Part shown: piece after piece, positions 16,965 through 24,197 of the stretch
How the letters are laid out: the number at the start of each line of letters is the position of its first letter
Numbering within the stretch: position 1 is the first letter of the stretch
Assembly (NCBI RefSeq): GCF_022414535.1
Contig: NZ_JADWYM010000026.1
Span: forward strand, 1 to 64,000
DNA from: Streptomyces sp. MUM 2J
GTDB taxonomy: Bacteria > Actinomycetota > Actinomycetes > Streptomycetales > Streptomycetaceae
Length of the DNA: 64,000 bases
Reading direction: 5' to 3'
Notes under the pieces: model-generated
What the model saw: only the letters and a program-made list of their open reading frames with translations
Told to the model about the DNA's origin: nothing
Databases searched by the model: none
Translations under genes and position numbers: made by a program

Positions 16965-17747
16965 ATGACAGAGCGACGCGCGGTCCTCAGCGGCTCGGCC
17001 TTTGAGGAGCAGATCGGCTATGCCCGTGCTGTGGTCGACGGCGACTGGGTGCATGTGTCCGGGACGACCGGGTTCGACTATGCCACCATGACGATCTCCG
17101 ACGAGGTGGTGGAGCAGGCCGAGCAGTGCCTGCGCAACATCGAGGCCGCACTGGCCGAGGCGGGGTGCGCCTTCGCCGACGTGGTGCGCGTGCGCTACCT
17201 GCTGCCCGACCGCGAAGACTTCGAACCCTGCTGGCCGGTCCTGCGCCGCTACTTCGGCGACGTTCAGCCGGCCGCCACGATGCTCATGTGCGGTCTCTCC
17301 GACCCGCGGATGAAGATCGAAATAGAGGTGTCCGCGCGGCGGCGCATCCCGCCTCACGGTGGTGCCATGAGCGATCACTCGGAAGTGCCTGCCATGCCCG
17401 TCGAGGCGTATGAACCCCCGTACTACGCGGCTGTCTTCACTACGGTGCGCACCCAGGACCAGAGCGGCTACAGCGAGACCAACGCACGTATGGAAGACCT
17501 GGTGAAGGACATATCCGGGTACCTGGGGATGGACCACGCGCAGACTCCTGGCGGGCTGGGCATCACCGTCAGCTACTTCCGCGACGCCGACGCCCTCACT
17601 CAGTGGCGGACCAATGTGGAGCACCGCGCGGCGCAACAGCGCGGGCGAGCCGAGTGGTACCAGAGCTACACACTGCATGTGGCGAAAGTGGAACGGAGCA
17701 ACGGGTTCACGCGAGCGGAGGTTCCGCAGAGCCCGACAGCAGACTGA
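16965..17747 (+). CDS. RidA-like domain fused to an antibiotic-biosynthesis-monooxygenase domain
   Basis: The 260-aa protein joins two small folds. Residues 1-125 are RidA/YjgF-like (ARAVVDGDWVHVSGTTGFDYATMTISDEVVEQAEQCLRNIEAALAEAG... VVRVRYLLPD), a family that includes enamine/imine deaminases. Residues 145-250 resemble the ABM ferredoxin-like fold (YYAAVFTTVRTQDQSGYSETNARMEDLVKDISGYLG... SYFRDADALTQWRTNVEHRAAQQRGRAEWYQSYTLHVAKVER). The fusion suggests detoxification or processing of a reactive metabolite. It is divergent from lysR within the transposon. The substrate is unknown. Confidence 0.75.
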   Translation: MTERRAVLSGSAFEEQIGYARAVVDGDWVHVSGTTGFDYATMTISDEVVEQAEQCLRNIEAALAEAGCAFADVVRVRYLLPDREDFEPCWPVLRRYFGDVQPAATMLMCGLSDPRMKIEIEVSARRRIPPHGGAMSDHSEVPAMPVEAYEPPYYAAVFTTVRTQDQSGYSETNARMEDLVKDISGYLGMDHAQTPGGLGITVSYFRDADALTQWRTNVEHRAAQQRGRAEWYQSYTLHVAKVERSNGFTRAEVPQSPTAD

Positions 17748-18085
17748 CCAACGGAGACCACCTCAGCGACCGTCGGGAGAGCCGACGCAGTCGGAAGTGT
17801 CGGGCCGAGCGAAGGCGCCCTCACGGTCGCGTCTCCGACGAGCGTACGCACCAGCCGCTTGTCCTCTGGTGTCCTGACGCTGGCTGACGGGAACCCTCAT
17901 CGTGCTCACCGTCGGTGGCGTCCTTCTGCTGCAAGGGACGCAACCCGTCTCAGACGACGGAGAAGCGGCGAGTTGGAGGGGCGGAGTCCTCCAGTTGGCG
18001 GGCAGGGTACTCGACTCTGCTTCTCACCTGCGGGGCTTCCTGGGAAGCAGCACGAGAAGCAGCTCGGGCAGGCTGTGCTGGATGC
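17748..18085. promoter_or_regulatory. Region upstream of tnsA with internal transposase-site-like sequence
   Basis: About 340 bp without a supported gene; an open frame from 17915 runs into tnsA but its first 57 residues look non-coding. Bases 17983-18002 match the terminal 20-bp repeat at 13 positions, with the last ten (AGTTGGCGGG) exact, and a looser copy lies at 17963-17980. These could let TnsB repress its own operon. Confidence 0.4.
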
Positions 18086-18934
18086 ATGGAGGCTTCGGTC
18101 TGCGCACCTGCACCTGCCGTCGAGTCGGGGCCGGTGTGGTCGCACAGCTGCACCTTGGATGATCTCGTCGCACCATACGTCCTCGACCCGGAAGCGGGCG
18201 CGTGTCTGGGGTCGGGGCCGGGGTGGACGCGTCGGTGGACGACGGCGTGGAGAGCGTCCCGGGCAGAGGTGGTCTGTCCGGTCCAGGATTTGGCCGCCTT
18301 CCCTGCGCTGGCCTCGGTGCCGGTACGCGGGTTCACGTGGCGGGCTCGGCAGCGCCATCGTCCGGGACTGGCATACATGGTGACCACGGGCCGGATGCAC
18401 GGCTTCGAGAGCCTTGCCGAGCGCCGTCTGCTGCTTGCCTTGGACTTTCTGGACGGCGTCGAGGAGGTGCTGTCCCAGCCGTTCAGGCTGAGGTTCACCA
18501 CGGTCGACGGCGCCGAGGACCACACGCCGGATTTCCTCGTCCTGCTGCCTGGGACGGCGGTGCTGATCGACGTCCGGCCCGGCCATCTGATCAAGGACAA
18601 GGATCTGGTGAAGTTCGCCGCGGCCGAGCGGGCGGCTGCAGCGGCGGGATGGCACTACCTGGTGGTGACCGGCTGGCGCCGTCACGTGGCCGCCGGGCTG
18701 GACGCGCTGTCGGCCCGGCGGCGGCCGATGGCTGACCGGCTCGGGCTGCACGGTGAACTGCTGGATCTCGTCGCCGGGCGTCCTCGCCGGTTCGGCGAGT
18801 TGGCTGAGGCGACGTCGCTGCCGGCGGCCGCCCGCGCACACGCCCTCCATCTGCTCTGGCACCGGCGGCTGGCCGTGGATCTTGCCCAGCCGTTGGGTGA
18901 TGCCGCGTGGGTCTATCCGGTGGGGAGGTCGTGA
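18086..18934 (+). CDS. tnsA: TnsA-like transposon endonuclease subunit
   Basis: The 282-aa protein has a restriction-endonuclease-like core: MHGFESLAERRLLLALDFLDGVEEVLSQPFRLRF, DHTPDFLVLLPGTAVLIDVRP, and KDKDLVKFAAAERAAAAAGWHYLVVTG, followed by a helical C-terminal domain. In Tn7 TnsA the active site is E, D and QxK; here E (in FESLAE) and D (in TPDF) are present and the third motif reads DVR, with arginine at the lysine position. TnsA cuts the 5' strand at the ends so that the element leaves the donor. The ATG at 18086 was chosen because the preceding sequence looks non-coding; the start is uncertain. The stop overlaps tnsB by one base. Confidence 0.8.
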   Translation: MEASVCAPAPAVESGPVWSHSCTLDDLVAPYVLDPEAGACLGSGPGWTRRWTTAWRASRAEVVCPVQDLAAFPALASVPVRGFTWRARQRHRPGLAYMVTTGRMHGFESLAERRLLLALDFLDGVEEVLSQPFRLRFTTVDGAEDHTPDFLVLLPGTAVLIDVRPGHLIKDKDLVKFAAAERAAAAAGWHYLVVTGWRRHVAAGLDALSARRRPMADRLGLHGELLDLVAGRPRRFGELAEATSLPAAARAHALHLLWHRRLAVDLAQPLGDAAWVYPVGRS

Positions 18935-20985
18935 TGAGTGAGGAGCGGCAGCCGCAGCGGGTTGAGGATCTGCACGGCCATGATTTGACGCGGGCTCAGA
19001 TCCGGTCCGCGCATCTGCTGGAGGTGCAGACCGGCTACCGCAGCGGGAGCCGCTATTGGGCCTTGCCGGGAGAGCCGAGGCCCGAGTACGACCCGGAGTG
19101 CACCACGCTGACCGAACGGCGCCGGGCGAAGGCGGCCGAGCTGAAGACGCTGGACCGGCGGGAGGCCAAGCAGCTGGGTCTGGAGTGGATCAGCCAGCGC
19201 ACGCTGGAGCGGATGGCCGCCCAGTACGCCGAGCACGGGCTGATGGGGTTGGCGGACGGGCGGTGGACGCCGCCGCTGCGGGGCCGGCGGACGGTCACCG
19301 ATCAGGTCGCCGAGGCGATTCGGGCCGTCCACGCCGAGTGCGAGCACCGCTCCAGGGTGAGCATGAAGACCAAGGAGCGGCTGATCCACCAGTACGTGCG
19401 CGAGAAATTCGGCCCGGCGGCGGAGGAGAAGATCCCGCACTACACGACGCTCGCGAAGATCTGGAAGGAGTGGTTCGGGCCACAGGGCGCCCGCCAGCGC
19501 TATGTCCGTTCGGCCGCAGCGGTGGAGACGGGCAAGGCGAAGGTCGTGGTCACCCGGCCGGGGCAGGTGGTCGCGCTGGACACGACGCCGCTGCCGGTGA
19601 AGGTCCTCGACGATGTGTTCGGCGCCCCGATCACCGTCCACCTCACTCTGGCTCTGGATGCCTACTCGCATTCCCTGGTCGCCTTCCGGCTCACGCCGGT
19701 GTCGGAGTCGTCGGTGGAGGTGGCGATGCTGCTGCGGGATGTGCTGCTGCCGCTGCCGATGCGCCCGGACTGGGGTGAGGAGCTGGAATGGTCCTACCCC
19801 GGTGTCCCGGCCGCGCTGGTGGCAGAGTTCGCCGGGCATCCGGTGGCCGGGCTGCCGTTCTTCGCGCCGGAGACGGTGACCGCTGATCATGGCAGCGTCT
19901 ACAAGAACCATCACGTCGTCGCCGTCGCCCGTCGGCTGGGGATTGATCTGCTGCCGACCCGCGCCATGCGGCCGACTGACAAGGCCGCCTGCGAGCGCGC
20001 CTTCGCCGGAATCCAGTCGTTGCTGCTGGAGTTGCTGCTCGGCTACCGCGGTGTCGATGTCGCCGACCGCGGCGCTGACCCGGAGGGGGATGCGGTCTGG
20101 ACGCTGTCGCAGATGGAGCACCTTCTGGCCACGTGGATCGTCTCGGTGTGGCAAATGCGCAGGTTGGACCAGAGTGCGCCTGCGTGGGACCCGGGTGGAC
20201 GGCACAGTCCGAACACGCTGTTCGCTGCTGCGGCGGTCCGTGACGGGATCAGTCTGGAGATCCCCGAGCCGGAGTTGTACTACGAGCTGTTGCCCGCCCA
20301 CTTCGTGAAGATCGACGCCCGGCGCGGGGTGAAGATCGGCGGACTTTGGTACGGCGGCACCGACCCGGTGCTCGATCCCTATCGCGGCCGGCGCTCGGGA
20401 CGCAGTGGACGCCACGCCGGCAAGTGGGCGGTCCACCGCGATCCGCGCGACTGCCGCCAGGTCTTCTTCGAAGATCCTGCTCAGCCGGGCTGCTGGAGTG
20501 CACTGGACTGGAACGGCCTGCCGCCCGGCGGCGACGTTCCGGCGTTCTCCGACGCACGGGTGGGCGAACTTCTCGCCCAGGCCGCCTGCGCCGGCCTCAA
20601 GCCGCTTGATGACCGGGAACTGCTGCCAGTGCTGCTGAAGCTGCTGGCCGCGCGGACTCCGGTGAACCAATGGCCGACCCAGATGACGGCGGCAGAGAAG
20701 GCCGAGCGGGCCCGCGAACTGGCGCGGGCACGGTCGGCCGCAGCCGACCGGCCACCCGCCCCGGTCACGGTCCTTCCCGAACCAACCCGGCTGGCCGGCC
20801 TGGCCGCCTCCACCCGCCGGGCCGTCACCGCCGACCGGCAGCGCCGCCGCCAGGCGGCGCTCTCCTCCAGGCCGCCGACCCCGCCGCCCCTGCTCGGCGA
20901 GGCACTGCGGGAGCGTAATTTCTTTCTGCTGCCCGGCGACCAGGACGACGACCAGCCAGACGAGCCGGGCCCGGAGCCGACATGA
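18934..20985 (+). CDS. tnsB: TnsB/TniA-like DDE transposase
   Basis: The 683-aa protein carries an rve-type catalytic core with D216 (VVALDTTPLPV), D318 (VTADHGSVYKNH) and E354 (KAACERAFAGIQ), spaced D-35-E for the last pair, exactly as in active DDE transposases. N-terminal helical and HTH regions (residues 60-170; ISQRTLERMAAQYAEHGLMGL) should bind the 20-bp end repeats, and a Mu-type beta barrel and an acidic C-terminal tail follow. TnsB cuts and joins the 3' strands. The start at 18934 (TGATG overlap with tnsA) follows GGGGAGG, better than GTG-like starts upstream. It overlaps tnsC by ATGA. Confidence 0.93.
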   Translation: MSEERQPQRVEDLHGHDLTRAQIRSAHLLEVQTGYRSGSRYWALPGEPRPEYDPECTTLTERRRAKAAELKTLDRREAKQLGLEWISQRTLERMAAQYAEHGLMGLADGRWTPPLRGRRTVTDQVAEAIRAVHAECEHRSRVSMKTKERLIHQYVREKFGPAAEEKIPHYTTLAKIWKEWFGPQGARQRYVRSAAAVETGKAKVVVTRPGQVVALDTTPLPVKVLDDVFGAPITVHLTLALDAYSHSLVAFRLTPVSESSVEVAMLLRDVLLPLPMRPDWGEELEWSYPGVPAALVAEFAGHPVAGLPFFAPETVTADHGSVYKNHHVVAVARRLGIDLLPTRAMRPTDKAACERAFAGIQSLLLELLLGYRGVDVADRGADPEGDAVWTLSQMEHLLATWIVSVWQMRRLDQSAPAWDPGGRHSPNTLFAAAAVRDGISLEIPEPELYYELLPAHFVKIDARRGVKIGGLWYGGTDPVLDPYRGRRSGRSGRHAGKWAVHRDPRDCRQVFFEDPAQPGCWSALDWNGLPPGGDVPAFSDARVGELLAQAACAGLKPLDDRELLPVLLKLLAARTPVNQWPTQMTAAEKAERARELARARSAAADRPPAPVTVLPEPTRLAGLAASTRRAVTADRQRRRQAALSSRPPTPPPLLGEALRERNFFLLPGDQDDDQPDEPGPEPT

Positions 20986-22232
20986 GTACGCCCCGGCCGT
21001 CTGCGTTTTTTCTTCCCGGGCCGCCGCCGATCCGGGACACCCTCCCGCGCTGGCGGAACTGGGTGGCCACCCGGAACACCTTCGTGCCCGCACCGCAGCT
21101 GAGTCTGGCTGAGTGGAGGCACTTGAGCCCGAAGGACAAGGCGCTACACGATCTGCACCGCGCGGTCACCCACGCCAACCTGCCGCTGCTACAGACCCCG
21201 ATGAGCCTGGCCGTCACCAAACTGCTGCGGGGCCGCGTCCAGAGCAACGCGGTCAAGCTGAAGCCGACCACCTTGTCCGGCCTGATGATCACTGGCGGCG
21301 GTTATCAAGGGAAGACCGAGACGGCCTGCGAGTGCCTGGCCACGTTCGAGGAGGACTGGCTGGCTCTGAACCGCTACCTCAACCCCCAGGCCGTCCCCGG
21401 CACCCGGGACCTCCACGTTCCCGTCGCCTACGTGCAGACGCCGGTGACCGCGAAGCCCAAGAGCCTGTGCAAGGCCATCCTGCACTTCTACGACGCCGAG
21501 GTGAATCCACGCATGGACCTGCCCGATCTGATCCGTCAGGTCGCACTGTCCCTGCGTGAACACGGAACGAAAGCCCTGCTGCTGGACGACATTAATAGGC
21601 TCCGCATGCACCGCGCCGATGACCAGGACACCCTCGATCTGATCCGGGCATTCATGAGCATGAACGTCACCCTCGTACTGGTAGGCGTCAACATCCACGG
21701 CGCTGGCCTGCTGCGAGAAGGCCGCCATGATCCGCGCAGCGGTCAAGTCGCCTTCCCGCCCTCCCGGCACAAGGTCGTACATGGGGAGGAAGCGACGCAG
21801 ACCGAGCGGCGCTTCGACGTGGTCGAACTCGACCGCTTCCGCTACGACACCGACGCGCAGATCATGGCCTGGACCGACCACCTCGCCGGCGTCGAGGGCC
21901 AGCTTCGCCTGTTCAAAGCCAAGCCGGGCATGCTCACGTCGGGCAGCATGCCCGAGTACTTCTTCGACCGCACCGGCGGTGTGGTCGGCCTCCTGGAACG
22001 GCTGGTCGAGGACGGCTGCCGGGAAGCCATCGACTCCGGCGCCGAATGCCTCACCGAGTCGCTGCTGGACGACATCGCCATCACCCTCAACCCCGCCGGC
22101 GGCCGCGACCCGGGCGCCGGAGAGATCCCTGACATCCCTGAGCCGAAGGCGTCGAAGAAGAGCAGCACCCGGAGCCGTCCGAGGAACACCGTCCTCGACG
22201 ACCAGGGCCCCGCCGCAGGGACCGGGAGCTGA
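20982..22232 (+). CDS. tnsC: TnsC/TniB-like AAA+ ATPase
   Basis: The 416-aa protein has Walker A GGGYQGKT (residues 105-112) and Walker B ALLLDDINR (D202-D203), with sensor-like VTLVLVGVN downstream. AAA+ TnsC proteins polymerise on DNA, link the target selector (TniQ) to the transposase and impose target immunity. The C-terminal tail (residues 370-416) is basic and Ser/Pro-rich, the part that contacts TnsA/TnsB in Tn7. It begins in an ATGA overlap with tnsB, indicating coupled translation, and tniQ starts 2 bp after its stop. Confidence 0.92.
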   Translation: MSTPRPSAFFLPGPPPIRDTLPRWRNWVATRNTFVPAPQLSLAEWRHLSPKDKALHDLHRAVTHANLPLLQTPMSLAVTKLLRGRVQSNAVKLKPTTLSGLMITGGGYQGKTETACECLATFEEDWLALNRYLNPQAVPGTRDLHVPVAYVQTPVTAKPKSLCKAILHFYDAEVNPRMDLPDLIRQVALSLREHGTKALLLDDINRLRMHRADDQDTLDLIRAFMSMNVTLVLVGVNIHGAGLLREGRHDPRSGQVAFPPSRHKVVHGEEATQTERRFDVVELDRFRYDTDAQIMAWTDHLAGVEGQLRLFKAKPGMLTSGSMPEYFFDRTGGVVGLLERLVEDGCREAIDSGAECLTESLLDDIAITLNPAGGRDPGAGEIPDIPEPKASKKSSTRSRPRNTVLDDQGPAAGTGS

Positions 22233-22234
22233 GG

Positions 22235-24064
22235 ATGCGTCCCCTGCCTCGAAGCCTTGACCCGCTGCCGGGCGAGTCCCTGCCCGGCTACGTGTTGCGG
22301 CTCGCCCACCGGCTCGACCTCGCACCATCTGACGTGGCCCGGCGCACCGGCCTGCTGCCGGCGGCCAGCCAGCGCCTCGTCCGCCTCAGCTACCAGCTAT
22401 TCATCAACCCCGCCCCGGACACCCTCGCCGACTTCGCCGCCTCGACCCGGCTCAGCCATGAAGAAGTGGCCGCACTCACACTGACCGACCTTCGCGACCA
22501 CTACCCGCCCCTGGCCCTCAGCCTTCAACAGCCCCGGGGCGCCGGACACCTCCGCCTCGACCACTGGCTCTTCACCGGCTTCCCCCGCTACTGCCCCAAA
22601 TGCCTGGCCGGAGACGGATCAATCATCCAACAGGCCCACGGCGGTCCCTGGAAGAAGGAATGGCACCTTGCGGTCGTCTTCGCCTGCCTTGAGCACGAGT
22701 GCTTCCTGAAACACCAATGCCCTACCTGTCGCCTCCCCGACAATCGGGCCGCAGGCGGCCCGCTGCTGATCCGGCCTGGCGCCCGCCGCCTGCACCCCGC
22801 CCAATGCCGCTTCCCCGGTCCCGACTCGGGACGGGGAACGCAGGGAAAAGCCTGCGGAACCCGGCTCGACCACACCGAGACCCTGATCCGGCCCAGCCGG
22901 AAACTCCTCGACCTCCAGCGCGACATCCTGGGCGAACTCGACCCCGCCCTGCCCGGAACCCTCACCACCGAGAGCCTGACCGACCTGCGGATGGTCATGG
23001 GCTTCATCGCCGCCTCATGGCCCCGGTCCCGCTACCTGCTCGACGCCGACCTCGTGGACTCCGTGAACGCGTACTTCCAGGCGAGCAAGAAGTTTCCCGC
23101 CGACAGGCACTACCGGGTGAGCCTGATGAACACGGCACCAGCGGATGCCGTGGTCTGCGGCGCGCTGATCGGCGTTGCCGACTCTCTGTTGTTCGCTGCG
23201 AACTCCCGGCAGCGGATCATGAGTCTGTTCGAGGTCTCCTTCGACACCCACGACAGCCGCATGTCCTGGTTCCGCTTCTACGACCGCCACAAAAACACCT
23301 GCTCACAGCAACTCCGCGAGATCTTGAAACCGCTGGTCAATGCCACTCCGGCCACTGCCGACCGGTTCGTCCCCCGCGGCCCAGGGTTCGCACCCCACCA
23401 CGTCCCGGCCTTCCTAGAACAGGACTGGCACGAACGTTTCATCCGGCCGACCCGCATCCCCCTCGATGAGCGACTCGTCCGCCGTTGCGCGGCCATCCAA
23501 CTCGTTCGCCGGGCCGCCTACTGCGACACCCGTGAAGCGGCCCTCCTCCTGGGCATCCCAGCGGACAAAGTCCCCCGAGGTATCGACGACGACCGCTTGT
23601 GGATCGGTGCCAAAGACGCCCCCACAGACTTCCGCATCGCCGTGACCGAGCTCGGCCTGCACCTGGGCGAGAACATCGACCGGCTGCCCGACTACCAACG
23701 GCGGCGGGACGTCCTGCGGGACTGGGTCATCCCTCAAAGCGACTGGCTGGAAGTGACCGCACACCTCCCCAGGCCCATCGGCAAACAGCCCGTCCTCGAC
23801 GACAGGAAGCGTCAGATCGCCTCCATCTTCATCTGGACCCGCGTCACCGGCGGCGAGCACCTCTTTGCTCCCCGGCCCCTCGAACAGACTCAACCCCAGC
23901 ACATCCAGCGGGCATGGGCCGCACGCCGCCCCACCACCTGGCACCAGCTCGTCGGCCGACCGGACCCGGGTCCGCACTACGCGACCCTCCGGCATCTCCT
24001 CGGCGAGTACGCCGAGGACCTGATCAAAAGGGTCGACGCCGGGGCACTCCCGCCAATTGAATGA
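22235..24064 (+). CDS. tniQ: TniQ/TnsD-like target-selection protein
   Basis: The 609-aa protein has the TniQ signature: an N-terminal PLPGESLPGYVLRLAHRLDL block, then a zinc-binding domain with C120-P-K-C123, C151 in CLEHECFLKH and C162-P-T-C165. The long C-terminal part (to 609) is larger than short CRISPR-associated TniQ proteins and comparable with TnsD-type selectors that bind a fixed chromosomal site. This suggests a dedicated DNA target, possibly the LmeA-like/argC intergenic region. It ends 5 bp before the right inverted repeat. Confidence 0.9.
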   Translation: MRPLPRSLDPLPGESLPGYVLRLAHRLDLAPSDVARRTGLLPAASQRLVRLSYQLFINPAPDTLADFAASTRLSHEEVAALTLTDLRDHYPPLALSLQQPRGAGHLRLDHWLFTGFPRYCPKCLAGDGSIIQQAHGGPWKKEWHLAVVFACLEHECFLKHQCPTCRLPDNRAAGGPLLIRPGARRLHPAQCRFPGPDSGRGTQGKACGTRLDHTETLIRPSRKLLDLQRDILGELDPALPGTLTTESLTDLRMVMGFIAASWPRSRYLLDADLVDSVNAYFQASKKFPADRHYRVSLMNTAPADAVVCGALIGVADSLLFAANSRQRIMSLFEVSFDTHDSRMSWFRFYDRHKNTCSQQLREILKPLVNATPATADRFVPRGPGFAPHHVPAFLEQDWHERFIRPTRIPLDERLVRRCAAIQLVRRAAYCDTREAALLLGIPADKVPRGIDDDRLWIGAKDAPTDFRIAVTELGLHLGENIDRLPDYQRRRDVLRDWVIPQSDWLEVTAHLPRPIGKQPVLDDRKRQIASIFIWTRVTGGEHLFAPRPLEQTQPQHIQRAWAARRPTTWHQLVGRPDPGPHYATLRHLLGEYAEDLIKRVDAGALPPIE

Positions 24065-24068
24065 CTCA
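24049..24068 (-). repeat. Third, inner 20-bp transposase-site repeat at the right end
   Basis: On the minus strand this reads TGAGTCATTCAATTGGCGGG, matching the adjacent 20-bp repeat at 14 positions. It gives the right end three sites against two clear ones at the left, as in Tn7, where the ends are asymmetric. It overlaps the last codons of tniQ. Confidence 0.6.
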
Positions 24069-24069
24069 G

Positions 24070-24116
24070 GCCCGCCAACTCAGCCGCTCACCCGCCACCT
24101 GAAGCGCTCAGTCACA
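24070..24116 (-). repeat. Right terminal inverted repeat (47 bp)
   Basis: The exact complement of the left repeat. It carries the same two 20-bp units, at 24091-24110 (outer) and 24071-24090 (inner), and ends in GTCACA. The flanking ACGC follows directly at 24117. Confidence 0.95.
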
Positions 24117-24144
24117 ACGCCCCGGCGGGCCGAGCGTGAACTCA

Positions 24145-24179
24145 TTGCATAAACGTGCGGTAATGCGTATAGTCATGCC
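24145..24179 (+). promoter_or_regulatory. argC promoter with ARG box
   Basis: TTGCAT (24145-24150) and TATAGT (24168-24173) are spaced by 17 bp. The interval and the bases around it contain repeated TGCATAA/TAATGCGTA-like sequence typical of Streptomyces ARG boxes, overlapping both hexamers. ArgR with arginine would block RNA polymerase. The transposon end is 28 bp upstream of the -35, so the promoter is intact. Confidence 0.75.
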
Positions 24180-24197
24180 ACCTAGAGGAGGGTGGAC

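Larger units (their letters stand above)
15933..24116. mobile_element. Tn7-like transposon (TnsA, TnsB, TnsC, TniQ) with LysR and RidA-monooxygenase cargo
   Basis: An 8,184-bp element bounded by 47-bp perfect terminal inverted repeats that start TGTGAC and end GTCACA, matching the TGT...ACA rule of Tn7-like elements. Inside, from the right, are tniQ, tnsC, tnsB and tnsA in one plus-strand operon, with cargo (lysR-like and a RidA-ABM fusion) at the left. A 4-bp repeat ACGC flanks it (15929-15932 and 24117-24120); Tn7 makes 5 bp. It lies between the LmeA-like gene and the argC promoter and breaks no gene. All four transposition genes are full-length, so it may be active. No CRISPR array or Cas gene is present. 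Confidence 0.93.

Noticed and set aside
17915..18085. Extended N-terminus of TnsA from the upstream start
   Set aside because: The first 57 residues are Cys/Ser/Arg-rich without similarity to TnsA, and the segment carries the putative TnsB-site sequences.
16000..24000. CRISPR array or Cas effector inside the Tn7-like element
   Set aside because: No short regularly spaced repeats or Cas12/Cascade-like protein exist between the ends, and the long TniQ fits a DNA-binding selector.
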